A DNA stretch of 64,000 bases from Pedobacter zeaxanthinifaciens (GCF_003313335.1 NZ_QMHP01000014.1:33415-97414), one strand, 5' to 3'. Positions 25,334 through 35,697 are shown, numbered from the stretch's first letter. The notes: generated from the letters alone by a model not told the origin. Numbers and translations are program-made.

Positions 25334-27313
25334 TTATGTTGTCTTTTTTAAATAACCTTTCATGGTGAAGTAAAAAGTAGTTCCTTGTCCAACTCTACTT
25401 TCCACTTTTAATTTCCCTTCGTTAGCTAATACAAATTCCTTACAAATTACTAAGCCCAAACTTGTGCCCTCCTCTGATGAGGTACCTTTAGTGCCCATTG
25501 CAGAAAGTTCGAAGAGCTTGTCCAATCTTACGTCGCTAATTCCTACGCCAGTGTCGCTTAAAGCAAACTGAACGGTATCCTTATCAATTGCTTGCGCAGA
25601 CAAACTAATTTTTCCATGCGTTTCAGTGAATTTGATGGCATTGGCTAACAAATTCCTAACGATAAAATCAAAATGGTCCGTATCTGCCTTGAGTACCAAA
25701 TCATCGGAAACACTAACGTTAATTTCAATTTGCTTTTTATCTGCTGCTTCCCGTAACAATCCCAAATTTCGCTTAATGCTACTAGCCGGACTAAACTCCT
25801 GTACATGCAAGCGTACACCCTTGATTTGCATTTGCCCCCATTTAAGCAGCTTATCTAAAATTTCAAGACTGCTATTACAATGCGACAGCAACTTGGCAAC
25901 CATCAACTTCTGCGTATTTTCATCAAGTTCGTTATCGCCAATTAGCTTTAAAATACTTATTGTTGATACCAATGGAGAACGAATATCATGCGCAATAATG
26001 GAGAAAAACTTATCCTTTACTTCGTTACTTTCTTCCAACTCTCGGTTAGCTTTGGTAAGCAGTTGATTAAGGTGCCGTGAACGCAAATAGTTAATTAGCG
26101 TAAATACCAGAACTACAAAAATGGTAATGGCAACCGAAAGAATGACGTTTTTAAGAATTTTCTGTTCCTTATTTTTCGTAGCAAGTTCATTTAGCTGCGC
26201 TTTAGATTTTTCGAGTTCATAAGCAGATTCCAAACTGAAAACTTGCTTCATCATATCTTTATAAAAAACCTGCTCCGCTAACGAGCTGCTCACTTCCTTC
26301 GCCTTTAACGCTTCGGCTAAATTTCCAGTTTGTTTATGTATGGCCGCTATCTTATCTAAAATGGTAATTTGTTGGCGATACATTTTATACTTTGAAACAA
26401 TGGCCAAGGCCTGATTAAGATATTTTAGTGCCGTATCCGGCTGCTTTTTATCGTAAATACTAGCCAATTCTGTTAGTATGGCGTGCTCTCGTAATATGTT
26501 TTTGATTTGCCGAGAAAATGCCAAAGCATCCTTAAATGTTTTTTCAGCCCTTTTAACATCTCCTTTTAACTGGTAAGCACGTCCTAAAGTTTTCATCAAA
26601 CTAATGCGCAAACCATTATATTCAATCCTATTACTTTTTGATAATCCGATTTTAACGTACTGAATGGCAGTGTCAAAATCCTTCATCTTATTATAAACCG
26701 CACCAAAATCATCGTACATGTTTAAAGTAAGGTTATTTAGCGGCAGTTGCTTTTCCAACTCACGTGCTAGTCGTAAGTTTTGCAGGGCATTTGGATAGTC
26801 ATTAAGATCGTAATATGTTTCAGCAAGCACCACCCTAGCCTCCATGATACCCAGTTTATGCTTATTGTTTTCGCTCACTTTAAGGGCCTTCATGGCATAT
26901 GCAAACGATTTGTCGTAATTTCCCTTTCTACGTTCTACCACAGCCAGCCTAATAAGCACCATCGCCAAACCCACTTGATCGTGTTGTTGCCTGTAAATCG
27001 CTTCGGCCTCCAAATATTTTTGTCGGGACTCGCGGTATCTCGCAAAATTATCATCAATCATTCCGTATTGGTTAAGCAATGCTGCCTTCCCTAACTGATC
27101 ACCTTGCTTTTCAGCCACGGTTAAACCCAATTGTACGTAATGTGTTGCAGAATCGGGATCGAGATACCGAAAGTGCTTGATAATGTTGATGTAATCTTTG
27201 CTGTTACTTAGCTTTTTTTGAGTTTGAGCAAGTAGATGAACCGGAAAAAAGTAACTCAGCAATAAACTTCCAAACAAAACAAAAATTAACTTTTTGTAGT
27301 TGAAATGCCTCAT
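25334..27313 (-). CDS. TPR-repeat sensor histidine kinase
   Basis: 659 residues. A signal peptide or anchor (about residues 8-30) is followed by tandem tetratricopeptide repeats in the periplasm (about 40-345), a transmembrane helix at 389-409, a HisKA box IIAHDIRSPL (His442) and an intact ATPase domain (NLLANAIKFTE, LSDTGVGISD, EGTSLGLVICKEF). This is a common Bacteroidota orphan-kinase layout, with the TPR array as presumed protein-binding sensor. Its ATG overlaps the stop codon of the upstream SDR gene by one base (TAATG), which indicates coupled translation. Confidence 0.9.
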   Translation of the reverse strand: MRHFNYKKLIFVLFGSLLLSYFFPVHLLAQTQKKLSNSKDYINIIKHFRYLDPDSATHYVQLGLTVAEKQGDQLGKAALLNQYGMIDDNFARYRESRQKYLEAEAIYRQQHDQVGLAMVLIRLAVVERRKGNYDKSFAYAMKALKVSENNKHKLGIMEARVVLAETYYDLNDYPNALQNLRLARELEKQLPLNNLTLNMYDDFGAVYNKMKDFDTAIQYVKIGLSKSNRIEYNGLRISLMKTLGRAYQLKGDVKRAEKTFKDALAFSRQIKNILREHAILTELASIYDKKQPDTALKYLNQALAIVSKYKMYRQQITILDKIAAIHKQTGNLAEALKAKEVSSSLAEQVFYKDMMKQVFSLESAYELEKSKAQLNELATKNKEQKILKNVILSVAITIFVVLVFTLINYLRSRHLNQLLTKANRELEESNEVKDKFFSIIAHDIRSPLVSTISILKLIGDNELDENTQKLMVAKLLSHCNSSLEILDKLLKWGQMQIKGVRLHVQEFSPASSIKRNLGLLREAADKKQIEINVSVSDDLVLKADTDHFDFIVRNLLANAIKFTETHGKISLSAQAIDKDTVQFALSDTGVGISDVRLDKLFELSAMGTKGTSSEEGTSLGLVICKEFVLANEGKLKVESRVGQGTTFYFTMKGYLKKTT

Positions 27314-28128
27314 TATTTAATTAATGGATTTTTTTCTTTAGTGAAAAGCTCAAATACTTTTTTATCAGCAAATGCTGGAAATAATTTATTAACCCAAACC
27401 GCCAATTTACCCTGACCAGTCATAATCAAAGTACGTTTACGCTGCACTATGCCATCGCAAATACGCTGCGCAACTTCTTCGGCGCTCATCATTTTTCCTT
27501 CTTCCATACTGGTTTCACCGTGGGCCTTTCCATCCTGTGATAATGCTGCCACCCTAATATTAGAGGTAGTAAAACCCGGACAAGCCACCATTACATGAAC
27601 GCCAGTTTTAAGCAGTTCAGTACGTAACGACTCCATAAAACCATTCATCGCAAATTTTGATGAAGAATAGCCCGTACGCCCCGGCAAACCTCTGTAGCCT
27701 GCAATTGACGATACAGCTACCACACTTCCGTTGGTTTTTAAAATTTCTGGCAACGCGTACTTGGTGCAGTAAACTGTTCCCCAAAAATTCACGTCCATTA
27801 AGTTTTTAAGTACAGCTAAATCCAAATCTTTAAATAATGCCCGCATTGAAAGCCCAGCGTTATTGATCAGCACATCAATTTTACCAAAAGTTAGTGTAGC
27901 CTGATTAATCAAAGTTTTACAATCCTCCTCCACACTTACATCCGCCTGTACTGCAAGTGCCTTTATCTGATATTTCTGCTCCAGTTCGGCTGTAATTTCG
28001 CATAAAGTCACATATTGACGGGCACCTAAAACTAAATTAGCGCCCCGCTTTGCCAACTCTTCAGCCAATGCTTTACCAATACCTGAAGAAGCACCGGTAA
28101 TTACAACAATTTTATCTCTCAAACTCAT
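27313..28128 (-). CDS. Short-chain dehydrogenase/reductase
   Basis: About 271 residues from the ATG at 28128; the frame also allows a TTG two codons earlier. Classical SDR: NAD(P)-binding TGASSGIGKALAEEL, structural NNAG in DVLINNAGLS, catalytic Ser in VAVSSIAGYRG, and the YSSSK catalytic Tyr and Lys. The C-terminal third has the membrane-proximal character of DHRS7-like SDRs. The substrate is unknown. Upstream and translationally coupled to the TPR histidine kinase, which may be a transcriptional convenience. Confidence 0.88.
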   Translation of the reverse strand: MSLRDKIVVITGASSGIGKALAEELAKRGANLVLGARQYVTLCEITAELEQKYQIKALAVQADVSVEEDCKTLINQATLTFGKIDVLINNAGLSMRALFKDLDLAVLKNLMDVNFWGTVYCTKYALPEILKTNGSVVAVSSIAGYRGLPGRTGYSSSKFAMNGFMESLRTELLKTGVHVMVACPGFTTSNIRVAALSQDGKAHGETSMEEGKMMSAEEVAQRICDGIVQRKRTLIMTGQGKLAVWVNKLFPAFADKKVFELFTKEKNPLIK

Positions 28129-28185
28129 TTTCAAATTTCTTTATGGCGTTTAACGGTGATTTCATGGTGTTGAAGTTCCAAGAAG

Positions 28186-28803
28186 CTATTTCATTAAAGA
28201 TGGTTCGTAAGGAACACGGGTAATGATTGATCGTCCCAAAGTTACTTCATCTGCATATTCCAGCTCTCCGCCAAAGGCAATTCCTCTTGCAATAGTGGTA
28301 ATGGGGATATTGAATTCTTTTAATTTTTTATGGAGATAAAATAATGTAGTATCGCCCTCCATATTAGCGCTTAACGCCAAAATAACTTCTTTCACTTCGG
28401 TAGTTTTTACACGATCCACCAAACTTTCAATATTCAAATCTGATGGACCAACACCATCCATTGGAGAAATTAAACCTCCCAAAACGTGGTAAACTCCAAA
28501 ATATTGATGCGTATTTTCAATGGCCATCACATCACGAGTATCTTCTACCACACAAATCACATCTTTCTCTCGTTTAAACGATGCACAAATACTGCACGTT
28601 GCTTGATCGGAAATGTTATGGCAAACTATGCAATGTTTGATGTCGTTTTTAAGTTTGATCAGCGTGTTTCCGAACTGCGCCACCTCAGCATGTTCTTTTC
28701 CCAACAAATGCAACACCAAACGTAAGGCCGTTTTTTGGCCAATGCCCGGCAACTTGCCAAATTCGTTCACTGCATCTTCAAGCAACTTGGAAGAAAAATT
28801 CAT
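28186..28803 (-). CDS. recR: Recombination mediator protein RecR
   Basis: Works with RecF and RecO to load RecA on SSB-coated single-stranded DNA. 205 residues. The helix-hairpin-helix segment LPGIGQKTALRLVLHLL is followed by a four-Cys zinc finger (CIVCHNISDQATCSIC), then a TOPRIM domain (VVEDTRDVMAIE) and the C-terminal ARGIAFGGELEYADEVTLGR. A -7-like TAAATTTG lies only 4 bases before the ATG, so the transcript may be nearly leaderless. Confidence 0.97.
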   Translation of the reverse strand: MNFSSKLLEDAVNEFGKLPGIGQKTALRLVLHLLGKEHAEVAQFGNTLIKLKNDIKHCIVCHNISDQATCSICASFKREKDVICVVEDTRDVMAIENTHQYFGVYHVLGGLISPMDGVGPSDLNIESLVDRVKTTEVKEVILALSANMEGDTTLFYLHKKLKEFNIPITTIARGIAFGGELEYADEVTLGRSIITRVPYEPSLMK

Positions 28804-29026
28804 AATGCAAATTTATCAGTTATTTGCCACACATTCACAGATTATTTTATCTCTTGTTGACGATTACCGAGCATACATTCAACTGTTGCAAATCCAGTAT
28901 CTAACAACGCATTGTTGTGCGTTCATGCAAATCAATTTTATTTTACTAACTTCTGCCGTTTTTAACCAAGTATTTTGCAAGTTTTAGCAAGTTTTTGCTA
29001 CTTTTAGCAACTAATCAAATTATTAT

Positions 29027-30535
29027 ATGAGTTCAACAGTATTATTGTGTTTTTTAATTGGCTACTTTGCGGTGCTAATTGGTATCGCATTTGCAACGTC
29101 AAAAAACTCGTCGGACAATTCGACTTTCTTTTTGGCAAACAAAAATTCTAAATGGTATTTGGTGGCATTTGGGATGATTGGAACCGCATTATCAGGCGTA
29201 ACTTTCATTTCAGTTCCTGGCGAGGTAGGTTCGGAAGGAGGAAATCAGTTTCAGTACTTTCAGTTTGTACTGGGCAATGCTGTTGGTTTTATCATCATTG
29301 CTACCGTTTTGCTCCCGCTATATTATCGGATGAATTTAACATCGATTTATAGTTATATTGAACAACGCCTGGGTTATTACAGCTACAAAACCGCTGCGTT
29401 TATTTTCTTGGTTAGCCGTACTTTGGGCTCGGCAACTAGGCTTTATTTGGTAGTAATTGTTTTACAGCGCTTTATTTTCGACTCTTATCATATTCCTTTT
29501 TGGGCAACCGTATTAATTTCACTGGGCCTCATTTGGTCGTACACCTTTAAAGGAGGTTTAAAAACCATCATCATTACTGATACGCTACAGACGTTTTTCC
29601 TAGTACTTTCGGTATTCTTAACCATTTATTTCATTTGCGATAGCTTGAGTTTAAGCATACCACAAGCTTTCGAAACTGTTAAAAGCAGCAGTTACTCAAA
29701 AATCTTTTTCTTTGAAGATTTCTTAACCAGCAAATTTTACTTCAGCAAACAGTTTATAGGCGGTATTTTCGTTACCATTGCCATGACTGGCTTAGACCAA
29801 GATTTAATGCAAAAAAACTTGAGTATGAAGACGATAGGTGAAGCGCAGACGAACATGTTCACTTTCACCGGTATCTTCGTGGTGTTAAATATATTCTTCT
29901 TAAGCGTTGGTGCTTTACTTTACATTTTCGCTACTAAAAATGGTGTCGAAATTCCATTAGACCATATTACCGGTAAGCCACGTACCGATTTGCTATTTCC
30001 TGAAATTGCTTTGAAGCACCTAAGCACGCTGCCGGCAATTGTATTTATGCTAGGTTTAACGGCAGCCACTTTTGCTACAACTGATAGTGCGCTAACCGCG
30101 TTAACCACATCATTTTGTGTGGATTTCTTAGGGATGAACAAGAAAGAAAATGCCGAAAAACCTAATGCAGTTAAAAAAAGACATCAGGTACACGTAGTGT
30201 TCTCGCTCATTATGTTCGCTGTAATTGTAGTGATTAACTCGCTTAATAGTTCATCGGTAGTTAGCCTGATTTTCTTAATTGCATCTTACACCTACGGACC
30301 ACTTTTAGGTTTGTACTCGTTCGGACTGTTTGTAAAATCACGTGGTTTACACGACAAATTAGTACCAATCGTTTGTATCATTTCCCCTATTTTATGTTAT
30401 TTATTGTCCACCAATTCGGCAAAACTATTAGGTGGATATATTTTTAGCGTCGAATTAATTTTAATCAACGGATTCATTACTTTTATGGGCTTATTGCTGA
30501 TCAGCAAAAAAACAGATCAGCAAACTAGATTTTAA
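29027..30535 (+). CDS. Sodium/solute symporter family transporter
   Basis: 502 residues with about 13 hydrophobic helices, LeuT-fold SSS family. The early motif FGMIGTALSGVTFISVPGEV and the LVSRTLGSATRLYLVV and ATTDSALTALTTSFCVDF segments (Na+ site region) are typical. Substrates in the family range from sugars and sialic acid to proline and pantothenate, and the sequence does not decide. It is followed after 16 bp by the LOG-family gene on the same strand, a probable two-gene operon. Confidence 0.85.
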   Translation: MSSTVLLCFLIGYFAVLIGIAFATSKNSSDNSTFFLANKNSKWYLVAFGMIGTALSGVTFISVPGEVGSEGGNQFQYFQFVLGNAVGFIIIATVLLPLYYRMNLTSIYSYIEQRLGYYSYKTAAFIFLVSRTLGSATRLYLVVIVLQRFIFDSYHIPFWATVLISLGLIWSYTFKGGLKTIIITDTLQTFFLVLSVFLTIYFICDSLSLSIPQAFETVKSSSYSKIFFFEDFLTSKFYFSKQFIGGIFVTIAMTGLDQDLMQKNLSMKTIGEAQTNMFTFTGIFVVLNIFFLSVGALLYIFATKNGVEIPLDHITGKPRTDLLFPEIALKHLSTLPAIVFMLGLTAATFATTDSALTALTTSFCVDFLGMNKKENAEKPNAVKKRHQVHVVFSLIMFAVIVVINSLNSSSVVSLIFLIASYTYGPLLGLYSFGLFVKSRGLHDKLVPIVCIISPILCYLLSTNSAKLLGGYIFSVELILINGFITFMGLLLISKKTDQQTRF

Positions 30536-30551
30536 CCATAATTAATAAAGT

Positions 30552-31259
30552 ATGAATAGTGATGAGAAGATAAGAAGTGCTTTTGCCAACAAGGATTGGC
30601 AAGAAATTAAGACAACAGACAGCTGGCAGATTTTTAAGATCATGGCAGAGTTTGTTGATGGATTTGAAAAATTGGCAAAGATTGGCCCGTGTGTAAGTAT
30701 ATTTGGATCAGCGAGAACAGCGGAAACCAACCCTTACTATCAAATTGCGGTTGAATGTGGCAGGTTGCTTACAGAAAGAGGTTACGGTGTGATTACAGGC
30801 GGTGGCCCGGGTATCATGGAAGCAGGTAATAAAGGTGCTCACATGAACGGTGGTAAATCCGTGGGCTTAAATATCGACTTGCCGTTTGAGCAATTCCACA
30901 ACAAATACATTGAGCCTAACCGATTATTAGAATTCGATTATTTCTTTGTGCGCAAAGTGATGTTCATGAAATACTCACAAGGTTTTATCGTATTACCTGG
31001 CGGTATGGGAACAATGGACGAACTATTTGAGGCTTTAACGCTAATTCAAACTGGTAAAATTGCTCGTTTCCCAATTGTTTTGGTGGGATCTGATTACTGG
31101 GGTGGATTGGTAGATTGGCTTAAAAATACAATGTTGGAAAAGGAACATAATATCCACGCTGAAGATTTAAACTTATTTAGGTTGGTTGATACAGCTGAGG
31201 AAGCCGCCGAACATATTTTCCGTTTCTACGATAAATACGTATTGAAACCAAACTTTTAA
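30552..31259 (+). CDS. LOG family (TIGR00730) Rossmann-fold nucleotide-processing protein
   Basis: 235 residues. Carries the two family signatures: GGGPGIMEAGNKGA and the catalytic PGGMGTMDELFEALTLIQTGK. Characterised members are cytokinin riboside monophosphate phosphoribohydrolases, or hydrolyse other nucleoside monophosphates; many older annotations wrongly call them lysine decarboxylases. It is likely cotranscribed with the symporter and ends in a terminator at 31300. Confidence 0.9.
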   Translation: MNSDEKIRSAFANKDWQEIKTTDSWQIFKIMAEFVDGFEKLAKIGPCVSIFGSARTAETNPYYQIAVECGRLLTERGYGVITGGGPGIMEAGNKGAHMNGGKSVGLNIDLPFEQFHNKYIEPNRLLEFDYFFVRKVMFMKYSQGFIVLPGGMGTMDELFEALTLIQTGKIARFPIVLVGSDYWGGLVDWLKNTMLEKEHNIHAEDLNLFRLVDTAEEAAEHIFRFYDKYVLKPNF

Positions 31260-31299
31260 TTAAGTTAAATTGTGGGCATGGCATAGCACACGATGAAAG

Positions 31300-31328
31300 A
31301 ACCTGTTAGGCTTACTAGCAGGTTTTTT
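31300..31328 (+). terminator. Intrinsic terminator after the LOG gene
   Basis: AACCTGTTA pairs with TAGCAGGTT (one G-U) and is followed by seven T residues. Confidence 0.8.
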
Positions 31329-31422
31329 TATGACTAATCCTAGCGTTAAAAACATACATCAAACCAAATAGCTATAACGATGTTATGTAATTTTAAAGTC
31401 AATTGGCATTTCAAAAGCTAAA

Positions 31423-31956
31423 ATGGCTGTAACTATCTACGGCTTACCACATCTAAAAAACATGGAAAAAGTAGTAAATTGGACAAAAGGCATCTTTGAT
31501 AGCTCTTATCAGATTTTCTGTAACGGACAAATTTGCGGCAACCTGATGTTCGAAACATGGAACAACAACGCCCTGGGCATCATGTCGCAAAAAAACTACC
31601 ATTTCAAATGCAATGGATGGTTTAACACTACCACCACCATTTACGATGATACCCATGCCGTTCTCGGAACCATTCAATTTAACTTTTGGCAGCTTAGGGC
31701 AGTGGCTAGTTTAAAAGATGCAACACCTCTTTCTTGGAACTACACCAATAGCTGGCTCAGTAAGTGGACTATTAGCAACTACCAAAACACCAACTTACAA
31801 TACAAAGCTAATAGCGGCACAGGCACTGTGATAGGGCAAAATATTGATCACGAATTAGCGTTAATTGTTGGACTTTACATCAAGGAGTTTTTCGCCAGAA
31901 TTTTAGTAGCCTTCATCATGTTTGTAGCCATTATGGTTATCGTAAGAGGAGTTTAA
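31423..31956 (+). CDS. Hypothetical protein with C-terminal membrane helix
   Basis: 177 residues; not recognised. Most of it is beta-rich with many aromatic residues and repeated GNLMF, GTIQFNFW and GTGTVIG strand-turn patterns, which faintly recall tubby/LURP-like barrels. A single hydrophobic helix (about residues 152-174) ends the protein, giving a tail-anchored topology. An alternative ATG 13 codons in is possible. It converges on the DUF502 gene with one base between stop codons. Confidence 0.55.
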   Translation: MAVTIYGLPHLKNMEKVVNWTKGIFDSSYQIFCNGQICGNLMFETWNNNALGIMSQKNYHFKCNGWFNTTTTIYDDTHAVLGTIQFNFWQLRAVASLKDATPLSWNYTNSWLSKWTISNYQNTNLQYKANSGTGTVIGQNIDHELALIVGLYIKEFFARILVAFIMFVAIMVIVRGV

Positions 31957-31957
31957 C

Positions 31958-32548
31958 TTACAAATGGCTCACGCCTCCGCTCACCACCAATTTCATGGCA
32001 TCAGCAGCGGTCATATTCAATGGCTTTATCTTCTCCTTTTTCACAATATAAACCTGTCCGGCAAAAGAATAAGAGAAAGGGAAATAAACAATTGCTTCGC
32101 CTGGCAAATCCAGTTTAGACAAATCGTTCTGTGTTAAAAAACCAATGCGTTTCATATCGCCTTCGGTTTCAACCAATACCGGATGATTAAATTTTTTCTC
32201 ATCACCTACAAAAGCTTCGGTTAAATCCTTAATAGAAGTATAAATGAAATTAAAAAGTGGCAGTTTATTGAGCCAGCGCTGAAACCAATTGTACATTGGC
32301 TCAGTAACGAAATAGGTTACAAAAATTCCAGCTCCCAAAATAATCCCAACAACTAAAGCCAAGCCTAAACCAGGTATGTTTCTACTCTCTCCCGTTTTTG
32401 GATCTACCCCCAAAATACTATTGATATTTACCCAGCTATCTACCGTGGTAACCGCCCAAACCACAATGAAAACGCTCACCGCAATAGGCACTACAATCAA
32501 CAATCCTCTAATAAGGTAGCTCAATAAGGCCTTTCCAATTCTATTCAT
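31958..32548 (-). CDS. DUF502 family membrane protein
   Basis: 196 residues with two transmembrane helices (about residues 11-33 and 60-82). The pattern PLFNFIYTSIKDLTEAF, then KRIGFLTQND and VYFPFSYSFAGQVYIVKKE matches DUF502, a family of unknown function found in bacteria and, as the LAZ1/COV proteins, in plants, where it is linked to membrane trafficking. No functional clue from the neighbours. It follows murF-alr in the same direction after 59 bp. Confidence 0.85.
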   Translation of the reverse strand: MNRIGKALLSYLIRGLLIVVPIAVSVFIVVWAVTTVDSWVNINSILGVDPKTGESRNIPGLGLALVVGIILGAGIFVTYFVTEPMYNWFQRWLNKLPLFNFIYTSIKDLTEAFVGDEKKFNHPVLVETEGDMKRIGFLTQNDLSKLDLPGEAIVYFPFSYSFAGQVYIVKKEKIKPLNMTAADAMKLVVSGGVSHL

Positions 32549-32607
32549 AACGCAAAGCTATCATATCTGCATAAATTAGCCAAGAAACCATCTTGTTTAA
32601 AAATAAC

Positions 32608-35061
32608 TTATTCGTAATAGTACACCCGCTTTACTCGTTGCGATACGTTAGTGAGTATTTCGTAAGGGATAGTGCCAATTTCCTTTGCCAAATCTGAAAT
32701 GCTATGGTTATGATCAAAAACAATCACCTCATCGCCCACTTTCACCTCTAAACCAGTAACATCAAGCATACACATGTCCATACAAATAGCACCCACTGTG
32801 GGAGCAAGCTGTCCATCAACCAACATTTTACCTACACCATTGCCAAAAGCTCTGCTGTAGCCATCAGCATAACCAATTTTGACTGTGGCAATTTCACCTC
32901 CGTTAATCAAAACACCACGCCTACCATAACCCACTGTTTCTCCAGCCGCAATAGTTTTAATTTGCGTAATGGTAGTTTTCAAAGCAGCTACTGTTTGTAA
33001 GGTATTTTTTGGCAAAGCCGAATCAAACCCGTACAAGCCTATTCCCAAGCGCACCATATCAAATTGGTATGCCGACCAGCGGGTGATTCCCGATGTATTA
33101 AGCAAATGTCTGACCGGCTGATAACCTAAAGTTTTAACCAACTGCTGATACATCTGCTCATAGCTCGTTACTTGAGTTTGTGTAAAAGCATCATGTATGG
33201 GGTCATCACTGGCCACCAAATGGGTAAAAACAGTTACCACATTTAACCTTGTGTTATTGCTTAGCAACGTACATAGTTCGGATATTTGATGAGGCTCAAA
33301 CCCCAAACGATGCATCCCGGTGTCGAGTTTCAAATGGATTGGAAACGGTTTATCTTCCGAAGGAATGAAGCGTAGTAATTGCTGCAACAACTCCAAACTG
33401 TAAACTTCAGGCTCAAGCTGGTAGCGGAACATGGCATCAAATGCAGAAGGCTCTGGACTCATCACCATAATAGGTAAGCTGATACCTGATTTACGCAGCG
33501 CAACACCTTCATCGGCATAAGCTACCGCCAAATAATCAACCTTGTGGTGTTGTAGCAAATTAGCAATTTCGAAGGTGCCACTGCCGTAGGAAAAGGCTTT
33601 AACCATTGCCATTGTTTTTACTTGAGCAACCAGTTTAGATTTATAGTATTGTAAATTAGCCTGCAAAGCATTGAGGTTAATTTCTAAAACGGTATCATGT
33701 ATTTTTTGAGCCAGGCGCTTTACTATACGCTCAAAACCGAATTTACGAGCGCCTTTCACCAAAATGGTTTCTTTACTGAAATTTAGTTGTGCTACATGAG
33801 CTAAAAATTCCTCCGTATCGGAAAAGAAAGACTTTTCTATCTTAAACAACTCAGCATGTGCCGTGATATCATTCCCGATTCCAATAAGCCTATCAACCTT
33901 TTTTTGCTGAAGTAAGGATGCGATTTCTTGATAGAGTTCTTCAGCGGTTTTACCAGTTTCTTGCAAATCAGAAAGTATCAGGGTACGTTTTGGATGTTGA
34001 TTTTGCTGATTTAAAAAATCCAATGCAATACTTAGGGAAGAAATATCGGCACTGTAACTATCATCGATGATAGAACATTGCTCTATGCCGTTCACCAATT
34101 GCAAACGCATGCCCACACGCTGAAGTGCAGCCAGACGTTCCGCAGCATCTTCAATAGCGTAGCCCATGACTAACAAAGTAGCCCAACAAATCACTGCATT
34201 TTCTATGGCAGCGGCATCGGTGAAATTAACCCTAGCTACAGCCGTTTCTCCATTAAAGCTTCCTTTAATCAGCGAGAAACCCGTATGGGAATCAACTTCT
34301 TTAATTTGCAGATCAGCAGGTTGAGTAAAGCTCCAAGTAAACTGTTCTGCACAAGGTAACTGCACATCTTCTACCAAATGATCTGGCGAATAAATCAATA
34401 AGGTTGCTCCACTAAAAAGCTGTAGTTTTTCAGCTAATTTTTGCCTTCTACTTTGAAATCCCTCATCATGCGCTTCCCTAATATTAGTTAACACCCCAAT
34501 TTTAGGCGCAATTATTTGGGCAAGCTTTGACATTTCATCGGGTGCAGAAACGCCAGCTTCAAAAATTCCCAAGGTATCCTTTTCATCTATCTGCCAAACA
34601 GAAAGCGGCACACCAATTTGAGAGTTGTAGCTTTTTGGACTGCGTACAATTTGGAAATCAGCATTCAGCAGCTGATAAAGCCACTCTTTCACTATAGTTT
34701 TACCATTGCTTCCCGTAATCCCAATCACATCAAGTGCAAATTGGCTACGATGAAAAGTGGCTAGTTTTTGTAAAGCCTTTAAAGTATCGTCCACAACGAT
34801 ATAATTTGCTTCAGGATAATTTTGCCAGTTTACATCTTCAGAAACTAGGAAATTACGGATCCCATTTTGGTAGGCATGAGCAATAAATTGATGTCCATTG
34901 CGTTGCGCTTTAATGGCAAAAAACAAAGTCTGAGATGCCTCACCAAGAATTCTACTATCAATTGCCAGGTGTTTAATTACAGCATTTTTATCTACGCCAA
35001 TACATTTACCGCCCGTAATTTCTGCAATGTTGTTGATGGTATATGTACGGTGTTTGATCAT
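32608..35061 (-). CDS. Fused MurF ligase / alanine racemase
   Basis: 817 residues, two peptidoglycan enzymes in one chain. The N-terminal ~450 residues are MurF, which adds D-Ala-D-Ala to UDP-MurNAc-tripeptide, with the ATP loop GITGSNGKTIVKEW at about 114-127. The C-terminal ~365 residues are alanine racemase, with the PLP lysine in MAMVKAFSYGSG near residue 490 and conserved VRLGIGLYG and GAICMDMCMLDVT. The fusion is a known Bacteroidota trait that couples D-Ala supply to its use. The start is divergent from recX, 46 bp away. Confidence 0.95.
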   Translation of the reverse strand: MIKHRTYTINNIAEITGGKCIGVDKNAVIKHLAIDSRILGEASQTLFFAIKAQRNGHQFIAHAYQNGIRNFLVSEDVNWQNYPEANYIVVDDTLKALQKLATFHRSQFALDVIGITGSNGKTIVKEWLYQLLNADFQIVRSPKSYNSQIGVPLSVWQIDEKDTLGIFEAGVSAPDEMSKLAQIIAPKIGVLTNIREAHDEGFQSRRQKLAEKLQLFSGATLLIYSPDHLVEDVQLPCAEQFTWSFTQPADLQIKEVDSHTGFSLIKGSFNGETAVARVNFTDAAAIENAVICWATLLVMGYAIEDAAERLAALQRVGMRLQLVNGIEQCSIIDDSYSADISSLSIALDFLNQQNQHPKRTLILSDLQETGKTAEELYQEIASLLQQKKVDRLIGIGNDITAHAELFKIEKSFFSDTEEFLAHVAQLNFSKETILVKGARKFGFERIVKRLAQKIHDTVLEINLNALQANLQYYKSKLVAQVKTMAMVKAFSYGSGTFEIANLLQHHKVDYLAVAYADEGVALRKSGISLPIMVMSPEPSAFDAMFRYQLEPEVYSLELLQQLLRFIPSEDKPFPIHLKLDTGMHRLGFEPHQISELCTLLSNNTRLNVVTVFTHLVASDDPIHDAFTQTQVTSYEQMYQQLVKTLGYQPVRHLLNTSGITRWSAYQFDMVRLGIGLYGFDSALPKNTLQTVAALKTTITQIKTIAAGETVGYGRRGVLINGGEIATVKIGYADGYSRAFGNGVGKMLVDGQLAPTVGAICMDMCMLDVTGLEVKVGDEVIVFDHNHSISDLAKEIGTIPYEILTNVSQRVKRVYYYE

Positions 35062-35107
35062 GAGGCTGCCTTGTTTCAGTTTTTTTTACGAATTTCAACA
35101 AATATTT

Positions 35108-35584
35108 ATGAATTCGGAGAAAGAAAAAAAATACAATTACGATAAAAAGACAGCTTTGCACAAAGCGGCCAATTGGTGCGCCTATCAAGAGCGTTCGCAG
35201 CAGGAAGTAAGGGATAAACTTTACGAATGGCAAATGAAAACAGCGGAAGTGGAAGAGATTATTTCGAGTTTAATTGCCGAAAATTTTTTAAATGAAGAAA
35301 GATTCGCCTTTGCCTATGTATCTGGCAAGTTCAAAATTAAAAAATGGGGTAAAATAAAGATTAAGCAGGGATTAAAATTAAAACGCGTTCCGGAGCAGAT
35401 GATTAAAAAAGCGCTAAACAGTATTGCTGATGATGATTATTTGGAAACGATACAACAGTTACTAGAAAAAAAGCAGCGAACGGAAAAAGAGAGCCACCCA
35501 ATTAAACGTCAGTTTAAACTGCTCACGTACCTACACAGTAAAGGTTTTGAAAAAGATTTGGTGATGGGAATACTAAAAAAGTAA
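35108..35584 (+). CDS. recX: Regulatory protein RecX
   Basis: About 158 residues from the ATG at 35108; the frame is open further upstream but that part overlaps murF-alr. RecX inhibits RecA filament extension. The family's three-helix repeats are visible: ALHKAANWCAYQERSQQEVR, NFLNEERFAFAYVSGKFKI with the KKWGKIKIKQGLK basic patch, and LLTYLHSKGFEKDLVMGIL at the end. recA is not adjacent. Confidence 0.88.
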   Translation: MNSEKEKKYNYDKKTALHKAANWCAYQERSQQEVRDKLYEWQMKTAEVEEIISSLIAENFLNEERFAFAYVSGKFKIKKWGKIKIKQGLKLKRVPEQMIKKALNSIADDDYLETIQQLLEKKQRTEKESHPIKRQFKLLTYLHSKGFEKDLVMGILKK

Positions 35585-35697
35585 TAAATTAACTAACAGA
35601 GATGCCAAAAAATAAGTCGGCAGTAATAATTGTGAAAATTTATAAATATGAAAAACAAGGACTTAGAAGATCTTGTTAAATTTTTATTAAATTTTTC

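Noticed and set aside
30552..31259. Lysine decarboxylase
   Set aside because: The PGGMGTMDE and GGGPGIMEA motifs define the LOG phosphoribohydrolase family; the decarboxylase name is an old misannotation.
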